A stretch of 64,000 nt of DNA from assembly GCF_004751985.1 (NCBI RefSeq), contig NZ_CP038492.1:3038001-3102000 (forward strand), given 5' to 3'. Positions 51,797-60,997 of this stretch are shown one piece after another (within the stretch, counting starts at the first letter, position 1; each line of letters opens with the position of its first letter). Both the position numbers and the translations under genes were made by a program. The notes below the pieces were generated by a model, which saw only the letters and a list, made by a program, of their open reading frames with translations, did no database searches and had not been told where the DNA came from. This DNA comes from Rhodophyticola sp. CCM32. Lineage in GTDB: Bacteria; Pseudomonadota; Alphaproteobacteria; Rhodobacterales; Rhodobacteraceae.

Positions 51797-53287
51797 CTAA
51801 TGCCCCATCAGCCGGTCCATCGCGCCCGGTTTGTCATGTTCCGCCAAACGGTCTACGATGGTTTCGGAGGCCGCGTTCAACCCGATAATCTCCACCTCGG
51901 CGCCGTCCCTGCGGAATTTGAGCACCGCCATGTCCAGCGCCGCAACCGAGGAGATATCCCAGATATGGGCGCGGGTCACGTCGATGACGACCCTCTCCAG
52001 CACCTCGTTGAAGTCGAACGCGGCGGCAAAATCATCGGCGGAGGCGAAAAACAACTGCCCTTCCACATGATAGGTGCGGGTCAGCCCGTCCTCGGACAGG
52101 GACGAGGTGACCCGGAACAGCTGTGCGATCTTGCCGGCAAAGAAGATACCCGACAGCAACACCCCGGTCAGCACGCCCATGGCCAGATTATGGGTGTAGA
52201 CGGTCATGATCACGGTTGCCAGCATCACGATCGAGGAACTGCGCGGATGGTCCCGCAGATTCACGATCGACGACCAGGAGAATGTGCCCACCGAGACCAT
52301 GATCATGATCGCGACCAGGGCCGCCATCGGAATGACCGAAACGATATCGCCCAGAACCACGATCAGGATCAGCAGGAAAACCCCGGCGGCAAAACAGCTG
52401 AGCCGCCCGCGCCCGCCGGATTTCACGTTGATCATCGACTGGCCGATCATCGCGCAGCCTGCCATGCCGCCGATGAAACCGGTGGCCGTATTCGCCAGCC
52501 CCTGACCGATACATTCCTGATTCTTGTCCGATTTCGTATCGGTCAGATCATCGACGATCTGCGCGGTCATCAGGCTTTCCAAGAGGCCCACAGCGGCCAC
52601 CGCCGCCGCATAGGGCAGGATGATCTGCAGGGTTTCATAGGTCAGCGGGATGTCGGGGATCAGGAACATCGGCAAGGTGTCGGGCAGTTCCCCCATATCG
52701 CCGACGGTGCGCAGGTCCATCCCCGTCAGCAGGGCCAGCGCGGTCAGAACCACGATACAGACAAGCGGCGAGGGCAGGGCGGTGGTCACATAAGGGAACA
52801 GGTAGATGATCGCCAGCCCGCCTGCGACCATCACATAGGTCAGCCAGGGCACGCCGATCAGTTCCGGCAATTGCGCCATGAAGATCAGAATAGCCAGCGC
52901 GTTCACAAACCCGGTCATGACGGAACGGGACACAAAGCGCATCACCGAGCCCAGTTTCAGAAACCCGGCCGCGATTTGCAGCAGCCCGGCCAGAACCGTG
53001 GTGGCCAGCAGATATTGCAGCCCGTAATCGCGGACCAGCGTCACCATCAGCACGGCGGTGGCCGCGGTGGCGGCCGAGATCATGCCGGGCCGCCCGCCCG
53101 CAATCGCCGTGACAACCGCGATCGAGAATGAGGCATAAAGCCCGATTTTCGGGTCGACGCCCGCGATGATCGAAAACGCGATGGCCTCGGGGATCAGGGC
53201 CAGGGCGACAACAAGACCCGACAGCAGATCGCCGCGGATATTGCCAAGCCAGTCACCCCGCATGCGGGATAGGAAATCAGGGGACAT
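51797..53287 (-). CDS. SulP-family anion transporter with STAS domain
   Basis: A 496-residue inner-membrane transporter. [32 protein letters not shown] is the SulP helix 1-2 signature, [18 protein letters not shown] follows, and about 11-14 helices continue to residue 390; the C-terminal STAS domain ([40 protein letters not shown]) covers 395-496. SulP proteins carry sulfate, bicarbonate or other anions; the substrate cannot be told, but members of this size next to a Usp gene are often BicA-like. Translated just before usp in one operon. Confidence 0.92.
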   Translation of the reverse strand: MSPDFLSRMRGDWLGNIRGDLLSGLVVALALIPEAIAFSIIAGVDPKIGLYASFSIAVVTAIAGGRPGMISAATAATAVLMVTLVRDYGLQYLLATTVLAGLLQIAAGFLKLGSVMRFVSRSVMTGFVNALAILIFMAQLPELIGVPWLTYVMVAGGLAIIYLFPYVTTALPSPLVCIVVLTALALLTGMDLRTVGDMGELPDTLPMFLIPDIPLTYETLQIILPYAAAVAAVGLLESLMTAQIVDDLTDTKSDKNQECIGQGLANTATGFIGGMAGCAMIGQSMINVKSGGRGRLSCFAAGVFLLILIVVLGDIVSVIPMAALVAIMIMVSVGTFSWSSIVNLRDHPRSSSIVMLATVIMTVYTHNLAMGVLTGVLLSGIFFAGKIAQLFRVTSSLSEDGLTRTYHVEGQLFFASADDFAAAFDFNEVLERVVIDVTRAHIWDISSVAALDMAVLKFRRDGAEVEIIGLNAASETIVDRLAEHDKPGAMDRLMGH

Positions 53288-53443
53288 GGGTCGGGTCTCT
53301 CCGCCGGAACAGGTGCCGCTATGGGCAGGTCAGTTGAATGTATGAGCCAGCCCATACCGGCCCCGGCCCCGGTTTGACCAGAGCTATGGGTGGAATTGTT
53401 GGAAAAACGGGGGGCCGTGGCGCCGGAAGCGCAATCCAGCAGC

Positions 53444-54619
53444 TCAATCCGCGCGGTCCCGGCTGAAGATGTAAACCGCACAGCCCAGCAACACCGCCGC
53501 GCCGAAGACACCGAAAAGTGTGCCAAAGGCCTGCGGCGGGGCATGGCTGGCCGAGAGCCGGGCAAAATACGGCCCGCTGGCAAATTGCATCACCCCGGCC
53601 CCGCCCATGCCGAACAGGTTCAGCAGGGTTACCCCACGCCCCGTCAGATGCCCGGGCAGAAAACTGCGCCCATGGGCGATGACAACCGCATAGCTTGCGC
53701 CGAACAGCCCGGTCATGGTCACAAGCAGAATGGCCATCCCATAGGGGGCCATCGGGGCCATCCAAAAGGTCAGACAACAGATCGCCACCACCAGATTGCC
53801 GCCCAGAACCACCCATTTCCGCGTGCCCAGCAGCCGGTCAAGCGGCGCATAGGTCAGGCTGCCCGCCGCCATCGCCAGACCCATCAACAAGGTGACAGTC
53901 CCGATCTGCGCCAATGTGGCGCCATGGATATCGGTCAGAAAGGGGGCGACCCACAGGCCCCTGATCCCCGCCGCCGGGGCATAGCAGACCAGCATCATCG
54001 CCAGGATCGGCCAGAGGCCGGGAATGCGCAGGATATCCAGCAGAGACCCTTTCGGCTCCCCTTCCGGTTTTGCCGGGTCCTGCACCAGCAGCGCCATGCC
54101 CAGGGCAATCCCAAGGGTCAGAACCGCCATGGCCATAACCGTTTCCCGCCAGCCAAAGGCATCTATCGCCACGGCCATCGGCAGCGCGCTTGCGATATTG
54201 CCAAGCGAACTGACCCCCACGGTTACACCGGCCAGGGTTGCGAACATGGCCGGGGGATAGACCCGCGCAAAGATGTAATAGCTGGCCATCAACACAGGTG
54301 AACAGCCGATCCCGATCAGCGCCATGGCGATCTGGAGCGTTTCCGGGTCTTGCGCCAGGGCAAAAACCGCGGCCCCGCCGGCGCCGCCAACCGCGAACAG
54401 AACCGATGCCGTCAGCCGGGGCCCGATTGTGTCAAGCGCCCAGCCCACCGGTATCTGCATCAGGGCAAAAGCGGCAAACCACAGGCCCGAGGCGCGCGCC
54501 AGATCCTCAGGGGTGGCCCCGATCTCGGCCCCCAGAACCGGCGCAAGAACCGCCAGAAAGGCACGGTAGAACTGGCTGAGCACATAGCCCAGCACAAGAA
54601 AGGCCAGTCCGGCTTTCAT
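53444..54619 (-). CDS. MFS transporter
   Basis: A 391-residue major facilitator with about 12 helices: MKAGLAFLVLGYVLSQFYRAFLAVLAP at the N-terminus, LWFAAFALMQIPVGWALDTIGPRLTAS (the helix 2-3 loop motif DxxGxR) and, in the second half, PLDRLLGTRKWVVLGG as its counterpart. It resembles nitrate/sugar-phosphate-like transporters of unassigned substrate. The ATG at 54617-54619 is behind GGAA; the longer reading to 54772 would cross the divergent iron-box promoter region. Divergent from the iron-binding-protein gene. Confidence 0.88.
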   Translation of the reverse strand: MKAGLAFLVLGYVLSQFYRAFLAVLAPVLGAEIGATPEDLARASGLWFAAFALMQIPVGWALDTIGPRLTASVLFAVGGAGGAAVFALAQDPETLQIAMALIGIGCSPVLMASYYIFARVYPPAMFATLAGVTVGVSSLGNIASALPMAVAIDAFGWRETVMAMAVLTLGIALGMALLVQDPAKPEGEPKGSLLDILRIPGLWPILAMMLVCYAPAAGIRGLWVAPFLTDIHGATLAQIGTVTLLMGLAMAAGSLTYAPLDRLLGTRKWVVLGGNLVVAICCLTFWMAPMAPYGMAILLVTMTGLFGASYAVVIAHGRSFLPGHLTGRGVTLLNLFGMGGAGVMQFASGPYFARLSASHAPPQAFGTLFGVFGAAVLLGCAVYIFSRDRAD

Positions 54620-54766
54620 CCCTGTTCCTCTCTTCCCTTCAATCCGGCGCACCCTGCCCTGCCCGGTCCGGCGCGGCAAGACTATGTGACACGGCAAATT
54701 TTCCGACCATTTCCATTGGCTATTCTTGACAGGCGGGGCGCGATGCGGTTCAAGACCCCACCAAAC

Positions 54767-54781
54767 TGACAAAAACAGTCA
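54767..54781. promoter_or_regulatory. Iron-rhodo-box (TGA-N9-TCA)
   Basis: TGACAAAAACAGTCA fits TGA-N9-TCA, the iron-rhodo-box of Rhodobacterales, and is extended to CTGAC-N7-GTCAG. It lies 35 bp before the ATG of the iron-binding-protein gene, in the divergent region shared with the MFS gene. Iron-dependent repression of the binding protein is expected. Confidence 0.65.
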
Positions 54782-54815
54782 GGTAATACAGAATTTGATC
54801 AACGGAGCGTCTCTC

Positions 54816-55832
54816 ATGACCCGCACACTTGCCCTTCTGCTCGGTACGGCAATCTGCGCCAGCGGCATCGCCGCAGCCCAGGCCGAGGAACTGAACCTCT
54901 ATTCTTCGCGCCATTACGATACGGATGAACGCCTCTATTCCGATTTCACCGATGCGACCGGCATCACCATCAACCGGATCGAGGGCAATGCCGATGAGCT
55001 GATCGCCCGGATGGAGGCCGAGGGCGCCAACAGCCCCGCCGATATCCTTCTGACCGTCGATACCTCGCGCCTCTACCGCGCCAGCGAGATGGGCCTGCTG
55101 CAAAGTATTGACAGCGATGTGCTGGAGGCGCGTATCCCCGGCTATCTTCAGGATGACGACAATCAGTGGTTCGGGTTCTCGCAACGCGCACGGATCATTT
55201 TCTACAGCAATGAGCGGCTTGAAAACCCGCCGAGCACCTATGCGGATCTGGCCGATGACGCCTATGAGGGGCTGATCTGCATCCGCTCCTCCACCAACAC
55301 CTATAACCAGACGCTTCTGTCCTCGATCATCGAGAATCAGGGCGAAGAGGCGGCCCGTGCATGGGCCCAGGGCGTTGTCGAGAACATGGCCCGCGATCCG
55401 CAGGGCGGTGACACCGATCAGTTGCGTGGCATCGTTTCGGGTGAATGTGATATCGCCGTGTCCAACACCTATTACTTCGCCCGCGCCATCCGGCGCCCGG
55501 TCGAGGGCCTGTCAGAAGGCATTGACGGTGTCGGCTGGGTCTTCCCCGATCAGAACGGCAGTGGCGCCCATGTGAACCTGTCCGGCGGCGGTGTGGCGGC
55601 CCATGCACCGAACCGCGACAACGCCATCGCGTTTCTGGAATATCTCGCCTCGGATCAGGCGCAGCAGTATTTCTCGGCCGGGAATGATGAATACCCGGCA
55701 GTGCCCGGCGTGGCGATCTCCCCCTCGGTTGCGCATCTTGGTTTCTTCAAACCCGATGATGTGGATCTGTCTGCCGTCGCCCAGAACCTAGGCACTTCAC
55801 AGGCGATCTTCAACGATGTGGGTTGGGAATAA
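54816..55832 (+). CDS. fbpA: Ferric-iron ABC transporter substrate-binding protein
   Basis: A 338-residue periplasmic iron-binding protein of the FbpA/AfuA/FutA group: signal peptide MTRTLALLLGTAICASGIAAAQA, EELNLYSSRHYDTDERLYSDFTDATGI, IRSSTNTYNQTLLSSII, and the paired iron-ligand tyrosines in VSNTYYFARA. It binds Fe(III) and hands it to an FbpB permease, here encoded convergently just downstream. The ATG at 54816 gives the signal peptide; a longer reading would start before the iron box. A terminator follows at 55860. Confidence 0.92.
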   Translation: MTRTLALLLGTAICASGIAAAQAEELNLYSSRHYDTDERLYSDFTDATGITINRIEGNADELIARMEAEGANSPADILLTVDTSRLYRASEMGLLQSIDSDVLEARIPGYLQDDDNQWFGFSQRARIIFYSNERLENPPSTYADLADDAYEGLICIRSSTNTYNQTLLSSIIENQGEEAARAWAQGVVENMARDPQGGDTDQLRGIVSGECDIAVSNTYYFARAIRRPVEGLSEGIDGVGWVFPDQNGSGAHVNLSGGGVAAHAPNRDNAIAFLEYLASDQAQQYFSAGNDEYPAVPGVAISPSVAHLGFFKPDDVDLSAVAQNLGTSQAIFNDVGWE

Positions 55833-55859
55833 ACGCTTTACCTGATCAGGTTTTGCATG

Positions 55860-55885
55860 CGGGCGCCCTTGACGGCGCCCGTTTT
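55860..55885. terminator. Terminator between convergent fbpA and fbpB
   Basis: An 8-bp perfect stem CGGGCGCC / GGCGCCCG with a 6-nt loop and a following TTTT on the plus strand, 27 nt after the fbpA stop. It may also serve the leftward fbpB transcript less efficiently. Confidence 0.85.
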
Positions 55886-55907
55886 GCGCTTGGCACCTGC
55901 GGGCATG

Positions 55908-57584
55908 CTACTCGGCGGCTTCCGGTTCCGGTACAAAGCCCCGTGCGGTGCTTCTGCTCCGGCCCAGTCCCCAGCAAAGGATCGCCACCGGAAACAGCCC
56001 GACCAGCCCGATCACCAGACTTGGCACCGCCGCCTCGGCCAGACGTTCGTCACTGGCCAGCCTGTGGGCCTGTACCGCCAATGTATCGAAATTGAAGGGC
56101 CGCATGATCAGGGTTGCGGGCAGTTCCTTCATCACATCCACAAAGACGATCAGCAGAGCTGTCAGCAGGCTTGGCTTGAGGATCGGCAGATGCACATCGC
56201 GCAGCATCATCGGCGGGCTGCGTCCCAAAGTCCGCGCCACCGCATCCATATTCGGGTTGATCGTGGTCAGCCCGCTGTCATAGGCCGACAGGGCGGCGGC
56301 CATGAACCGCACCATATAGGCCATGATCAGCAACCAGATCGACCCGGTCAGCAGCAGCCCGGTCGAGATGTCGAATGTGGCCCGCATCCAGGCATCCAGC
56401 GCGTTGTCGAAAGCCGCAAAGGGCACCAGAAGCCCGACCGCGATCACCCCGCCCGGCACCGCATAGCCCAGCCCGGCCAGCTGAACCGCCCCCCGGGAGG
56501 CCGGGGTTGGATGCAGCCGCGCATTGAACCCAAGCAGCACTGCGGCGATCACCGTCAGCAGCGCCGCAACCGAGGCCAGGGTCAGCGAGTTCTGCAGAAA
56601 GCCCAGATAGCGCGGCGTGACCAAAAGCTGCCCTGAGTTCCAGCCCATGCTGACCAGCAGGATCACCGGCAGGATAAACCCAAGCAGCACCGGCACCAGA
56701 CAGAACATCACCGCCCCACAGGCGCGCGCACCGGTCAGATCGGCGGGGGTCATCGCCTCGAACCGGCGCCCGGCGCCATGATGCCGCTGATGTTTGCGTT
56801 GCGTGCGTTCCAGCGCTGCCAGAACCAGGGCCACGATCAACAGACACAGCGCCAGTTGCGCCGCCGCCGCCCTGTCGGCAAAGGCGAACCAGCTTTGATA
56901 AATGCCGGTCGCAAAGGTCTGCACCCCGAAATAGGACACGGTTCCGAAATCGGCGATGGTCTCCATCACCGCCAGCAATGTGCCACCGGCGATGGCGGGC
57001 CGGGCAATCGGCAGGCTGACATGCCAGAACGCGCCCCAGGCCCCGCGCCCCAGGGTGCGCGCGGCGATATAGGCGGTGGCGCTTTGCTGCAAAAACGCGG
57101 CACGGGCCAGCAGATAGACATAAGGATACAGCACCAGCACCAGCATCAGCGCCGCACCGGGAAGCGAGCGGATTTCCGGGAACCAGTAATCGCGCGGGCC
57201 CCAGCCGGTCAGATCGCGCAATGTGGTCTGCACCCAACCCGGATGGTCCAGAAAATCCGTATAGGCATAGGCCAGCACATAGGCGGGAAAGGCCATTGGC
57301 AGGGCCAGGGCGATCTCAAGCAGTTTACGGCCCGCAAACCGCGTCATCACCACCAGCCAGGCCGCGCCCGTTCCAATCACCGCGGTGCCTGCGGCGACCA
57401 GAATCACCAGACCGGCGGTTGTGCCCGCATAGCGCGGCAACACGCTTTGCATCAGGCCCTGCACGGTTCCCACGCCTCCGGTCAGCGCGGCCAGCAGAAC
57501 CGCGCCGATCGGCAGCAGACACAGGGCCGCAACCAGCCAGGCCATCAGGCTGAGACGTTTGGAGGAGAGAACGCGCCGGGTCAT
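55908..57584 (-). CDS. fbpB: Ferric-iron ABC transporter permease
   Basis: A 558-residue fused permease with about 12 helices and two EAA-type cytoplasmic loops (AARTLGRGAWGAFWHVSLPIARPAI and DAVARTLGRSPPMMLRDVHLPILKPSL), the layout of FbpB/AfuB. It passes Fe(III) released from FbpA through the inner membrane. Unusually it is convergent with fbpA instead of following it, and no fbpC ATPase gene is in the window. A 189-bp divergent region separates it from the lipocalin gene; I found no iron box there. Confidence 0.93.
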   Translation of the reverse strand: MTRRVLSSKRLSLMAWLVAALCLLPIGAVLLAALTGGVGTVQGLMQSVLPRYAGTTAGLVILVAAGTAVIGTGAAWLVVMTRFAGRKLLEIALALPMAFPAYVLAYAYTDFLDHPGWVQTTLRDLTGWGPRDYWFPEIRSLPGAALMLVLVLYPYVYLLARAAFLQQSATAYIAARTLGRGAWGAFWHVSLPIARPAIAGGTLLAVMETIADFGTVSYFGVQTFATGIYQSWFAFADRAAAAQLALCLLIVALVLAALERTQRKHQRHHGAGRRFEAMTPADLTGARACGAVMFCLVPVLLGFILPVILLVSMGWNSGQLLVTPRYLGFLQNSLTLASVAALLTVIAAVLLGFNARLHPTPASRGAVQLAGLGYAVPGGVIAVGLLVPFAAFDNALDAWMRATFDISTGLLLTGSIWLLIMAYMVRFMAAALSAYDSGLTTINPNMDAVARTLGRSPPMMLRDVHLPILKPSLLTALLIVFVDVMKELPATLIMRPFNFDTLAVQAHRLASDERLAEAAVPSLVIGLVGLFPVAILCWGLGRSRSTARGFVPEPEAAE

Positions 57585-57773
57585 CCCCCTGCTCTATCGC
57601 GGTTTGTGGTGCAGATGAAGCAGTGCAAATGAAAAACGCGGTTGAGCCTTGGCCGATGGATGTCGGGATACATCCGGCTGGGCAGAATATTCTGGCCGCG
57701 CGCGGGGGATAACAGGCCTTGCCCCGCCTTGCGAACTGGCCAAGGGTAGGTCTGATTGACCTGTGAGGCTCCG

Positions 57774-58310
57774 ATGCGTCCTGTCTGTGCCCTGTTCCTG
57801 CTTTGCGCCATAAGCGCCTGTGGCCTTGGCGGCCCGGGCTTTCGCGACCCATCGGTCATCATCGCCTCGAACGCGAATTTCGATCCCGCACGTTATGCCG
57901 GGCGCTGGTACGAGGTTGCGCGCTACCCCAATGCTGTCCAGTCCGGTTGCGCCGGGGCCATCGCCGATTATCAGATGCAGCCCGATGGCAGTCTGGCGAT
58001 CCGCGAAACCTGCCTTGATGGCACAGGCGCGCCCCTGCGGGAGATCATGGGGCAGGCGACCCTCTCGGGCCCCGGGCGTCTGTCGGTGCGGCTTGCCGGG
58101 GTGCCGGGGGCCGCGCCCTATTGGGTGCTGTGGGTCGATGAAGGCTATCGCACCGCCGTTCTGGGCCAACCCGATGGCCGCGCCGGCTGGATTCTGAACC
58201 GTGATCCCGTCATTCCCGCCGACCGTCTAACCGCCGCGCGTGAGGTGCTGGCGTTCAACGGATATGACCTGACCGACTTGCAGCCAAGCGGCGCCATGAT
58301 CCCGCGATAG
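57774..58310 (+). CDS. Lipocalin-family lipoprotein (Blc-like)
   Basis: A 178-residue lipoprotein: leader MRPVCALFLLCAISAC with Cys16, then the lipocalin motif FDPARYAGRWYEVARYPNAVQSGC (GxW) and later YWVLWVDEGYRTAVLGQPDG plus ILNRDPVIPADRLTAAREVL, matching bacterial Blc. It binds lipids such as lysophospholipids at the outer membrane and is linked to envelope stress. The ATG at 57774 is preceded by GTGAGG; an in-frame start 18 nt earlier is less likely. It is convergent with the MarR gene across a 251-bp spacer. Confidence 0.9.
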   Translation: MRPVCALFLLCAISACGLGGPGFRDPSVIIASNANFDPARYAGRWYEVARYPNAVQSGCAGAIADYQMQPDGSLAIRETCLDGTGAPLREIMGQATLSGPGRLSVRLAGVPGAAPYWVLWVDEGYRTAVLGQPDGRAGWILNRDPVIPADRLTAAREVLAFNGYDLTDLQPSGAMIPR

Positions 58311-58561
58311 CGCGGATTGGCGGGCAGCAGACCGGCCAAACACAGAGCGTTTTCCCGGATACGACAGCAATCCCGTTTTTGAGAGTCAGATGTCCTGACC
58401 CTAGGGCATGGCCCCGTTGCTTCCACACCGCTGGTTTGCCGGATTTGCCTGCATCCTCATGGGAGGTTTCAGGCATCGAAACGTGGCTGACGTAAGCTTT
58501 CGCTGATGTTGCGCGCATGGTCGGCAAAAGCCACCATATCCAACACGCGCCTCATTGCCCC
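58311..58561. other. 251-bp convergent spacer, nothing identified
   Basis: Between the lipocalin and MarR genes. It has no copy of either intergenic repeat family, no good terminator stem and no supported gene; small open frames lack ribosome sites. Confidence 0.5.
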
Positions 58562-59014
58562 CTACCCGTCCTCCTCCAGCCGCAGCCGCATCTCTCGGAT
58601 CACGGGCAGGGCGGCGCGGACGCGGTCGGTGCCGATTTCGGCCATTGTGGCGGTGAGGATCGGGGCGATTGCGTCCAGCGCGGCATCGCGTGCTGTCCGG
58701 CCTGCCGGGCTGATCGAGACGAATTTGCGCCGGGCATCATCCCAATCGGGCCGGATATGCACATGGCCTGCCCATTCCAGCTTGCCCAATGTATTGGTCA
58801 TCGCCCCACGGGTGACGTGGAATATCCGGGCCAGTTGCGCCGGAGTTTTTTCTTCACCGCTGCGGGCCAACTGGTTCAGAACCGAAAAATGGCTCAGCTC
58901 CATGCCCTGGGGCAACGCCCTGGACAGGCGGTTGCGGGCCAGTTGATCGGCCATGAACATTTCGCTGAACAGCGCGATGGCAAGAGGATCGTCTGTGGAA
59001 TTCATGGCGCGCAT
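58562..59014 (-). CDS. MarR-family transcriptional regulator
   Basis: A 150-residue winged-helix regulator: dimer helix DDPLAIALFSEMFMADQLARNRLSRAL, then LSHFSVLNQLARSGEEKTPAQLARIFHVTRGAMTNTLGKLEWAGHV (helices 2-4 with the recognition helix) and the wing WDDARRKFVSISPAGR. The DDxR wing motif is present. The start ATG at 59014 follows GGAG at 11 nt; an ATG 9 nt later is possible. Its targets are unknown. It lies 47 bp downstream of grxC on the same strand. Confidence 0.9.
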   Translation of the reverse strand: MRAMNSTDDPLAIALFSEMFMADQLARNRLSRALPQGMELSHFSVLNQLARSGEEKTPAQLARIFHVTRGAMTNTLGKLEWAGHVHIRPDWDDARRKFVSISPAGRTARDAALDAIAPILTATMAEIGTDRVRAALPVIREMRLRLEEDG

Positions 59015-59061
59015 AACACAGAACTCCGCCCGCTACCGCAAGGGGCAAGCGCATATGCGTG

Positions 59062-59319
59062 TTATGCGGCCAGCATCGGGTCCAGTTTTCCGTCACGTTC
59101 CAGACTGGCCATTTCATCATACCCGCCCACATGAACCTCACCGATGAAAATCTGCGGCACCGTGTGGCGGCCATTGGCGCGGGTCAGCATTTCCTGACGT
59201 TTCGTCGGGTCTCTGGATACATTGAATTCGGCAAAGCTGATGCCTTTTTCGGTCAATAAGCGTTTGGCGGCATGGCAATAGCCGCAAAGCGGGGAGGTAT
59301 AAATCTCTACGGTTTTCAT
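59062..59319 (-). CDS. grxC: Glutaredoxin 3
   Basis: An 85-residue dithiol glutaredoxin: active site CGYC in TSPLCGYCHAAKRLL, the TVP cis-Pro loop in GRHTVPQIFIGE and the GG motif VGGYDEMASLERDGKL. It reduces disulfides and glutathione adducts with GSH. CGYC replaces the commoner CPYC. The start is ambiguous between ATG at 59319 and GTG at 59325. It is next to comF (31 bp), an order seen in many Alphaproteobacteria. Confidence 0.93.
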   Translation of the reverse strand: MKTVEIYTSPLCGYCHAAKRLLTEKGISFAEFNVSRDPTKRQEMLTRANGRHTVPQIFIGEVHVGGYDEMASLERDGKLDPMLAA

Positions 59320-59355
59320 AATCACTGTCCATGTTATCTGATCGTGGAGAGTGAT

Positions 59356-60078
59356 CTAATCATCCTTGGCCACGCGCGCTAGGGCGATCACGCAGACGTT
59401 TTTTGCCCCGGCCTTCAGGCAGGCCCCGGTTGCGGCGGCAAATGTGGCGCCAGAGGTCATCACATCGTCGATCAGCAAGACATCCCGCCCCTTGAGCGTG
59501 GCCCCGTGGCGCGGATGGGGCGCGATGGCCCCATGCAGGTTTTCAAACCGGGCCTGACGGGTCAGACCATCCTGGCTTCTGGTGGCGCGGGGGCGGATCA
59601 GGGCTTGCGGTGCAACCTTGACCCCTGCGGCATGACCCAATGCATGGGCCAGCAAGGCGGATTGGTTGAAGCGACGTTTGAGCAATCGCCAGCGATGCAG
59701 CGGGATCGGCACCGCAAGCGTCTGCGGTGTCAGCATGGGCGCCGCCCTCGCCGTCAGCCAGGGGCCTGCCGCCCGGGCGATTTCGGCCCTGTCGCCATGT
59801 TTCAGGCCCAGCACCAGCCGCCGTGCCGTACCGCCATAGGCAAAGACCGCGCGACCGCGATCCCAGGGTCGCGCAAGGCTGAGACAGGTGTCACACCGGA
59901 TCGGGTTGTCCTCCTCGATCCCGGGCAGGGGGATGCCGCATTTGTCACAGGCCGCGCCGTCGATATGGGGGGTGTCGCCCCAGCATGCGGCGCAGATCGC
60001 ATAATCGGTCTGAACCCGCGCCCCGCAGCACAGGCATTCGGGCGGAAACACCGCATGTATGGCGGTTTGCAATCTCAT
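59356..60078 (-). CDS. comF: ComF-family phosphoribosyltransferase-like protein
   Basis: A 240-residue ComF protein: an N-terminal zinc-ribbon-like region with four CxxC-type pairs (CLCCGARVQTDYAICAACWG, then CDKCGIPLP and RCDTCLS), and a C-terminal type I PRTase domain with DVLLIDDVMTSGATFAAATG holding the PRPP loop. ComF is needed for DNA uptake in naturally competent bacteria, with an unclear role elsewhere. It is divergent from the methyltransferase-like gene, with 43 bp between the starts. Confidence 0.92.
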   Translation of the reverse strand: MRLQTAIHAVFPPECLCCGARVQTDYAICAACWGDTPHIDGAACDKCGIPLPGIEEDNPIRCDTCLSLARPWDRGRAVFAYGGTARRLVLGLKHGDRAEIARAAGPWLTARAAPMLTPQTLAVPIPLHRWRLLKRRFNQSALLAHALGHAAGVKVAPQALIRPRATRSQDGLTRQARFENLHGAIAPHPRHGATLKGRDVLLIDDVMTSGATFAAATGACLKAGAKNVCVIALARVAKDD

Positions 60079-60121
60079 TCTGCCCCCCTAAGTTCCAGTG
60101 AATGAGCGAACGGAACCCGTG

Positions 60122-60976
60122 ATGTCAGATCGTCAGCCTGCCACCCTTGTGGACCGCCCGGCCCTTGCCCGGCACCGTGCCCGCGCGCGGCTGGACCGGG
60201 CCGGGTTTCTCCATGACGAGGCCATGGCCGAGCTTCAGGAAAGACTCATCGACGTTAACAGATCGTTTACGGCACCCGCGATCGTGACGCCTTTCCCCGA
60301 GGTCTGGGCCGGGTTTCTGCCCGGTGCCGTGGTGGTGACAGATGCGGATACCCTGACGCTGCCGCCTGGCGCCCATGATCTGGTGATCCATGCGATGGGT
60401 CTGCACTGGGCCAATGACCCGGTGGGGCAGATGGTGCAGTGCCGCCGCGCCCTGCGGCCTGACGGCCTGTTTCTGGCGGTGTGTTTCGCGGGCGACACGT
60501 TGCGCGAACTGCGCGCCGTCCTGGGCCAGGCCGAGATCGAGACACTGGGCGGCCTGTCACCGCGTGTGGCCCCGATGGGCGAATTGCGGGATCTGGGCGG
60601 GCTGTTGCAGCGCGCGGGCTTTGCCCTGCCCGTGGCCGACAGTGCCCGGCGCGATGTCACCTATGCCTCGCTGGCCAGCCTGATGCAGGATCTGCGCGCC
60701 ATGGGGGAGACAAATGCCCTGCTCAGCCGCCATCGCATGCCATCGCCGCGCCGGTTGTTTGCCCGCGCCGCCCGGATCTATGCAGACAGTTTTCCGGCAG
60801 AAGACAACCGTATTCGCGCGACGTTCGAGCTGGCCTTTCTGACCGGCTGGACACCCCATGCCAGCCAGCAAAAACCGATGCGTCCGGGCAGCGCCAAAGC
60901 GCGGCTGGCTGACGCATTGAACACAACCGAGTTTGACGAAACCGCCAGCCCCGCACTAGACCGGCCCCCAGATTAA
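60122..60976 (+). CDS. Methyltransferase-like protein (NDUFAF5/BioC type) with degenerate SAM motif
   Basis: A 284-residue protein. RHRARARLDRAGFLHDEAMAELQERLIDVNRSF matches the start of the alphaproteobacterial NDUFAF5-like SAM methyltransferases, and HDLVIHAMGLHWANDPVGQMVQCRRALRPDGLFLAVCFAGDTLREL matches motifs II-IV. Motif I, usually a Gly-rich xDxGxGxG strand, reads APAIVTPFPEVWAGFLPG, so SAM binding may be altered or lost. In mitochondria NDUFAF5 hydroxylates a complex I subunit without methyl transfer, so a non-methylating role is possible. It precedes hemH by 21 bp on the same strand. Confidence 0.8.
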   Translation: MSDRQPATLVDRPALARHRARARLDRAGFLHDEAMAELQERLIDVNRSFTAPAIVTPFPEVWAGFLPGAVVVTDADTLTLPPGAHDLVIHAMGLHWANDPVGQMVQCRRALRPDGLFLAVCFAGDTLRELRAVLGQAEIETLGGLSPRVAPMGELRDLGGLLQRAGFALPVADSARRDVTYASLASLMQDLRAMGETNALLSRHRMPSPRRLFARAARIYADSFPAEDNRIRATFELAFLTGWTPHASQQKPMRPGSAKARLADALNTTEFDETASPALDRPPD

Positions 60977-60997
60977 GCCCCGTTCAGAAAGAGACCC

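Noticed and set aside
51374..53131. A 585-codon open frame on the plus strand
   Set aside because: Antisense to the SulP and usp genes, extremely rich in His, Gln, Asp and Gly, with no domain; a shadow of the real genes.
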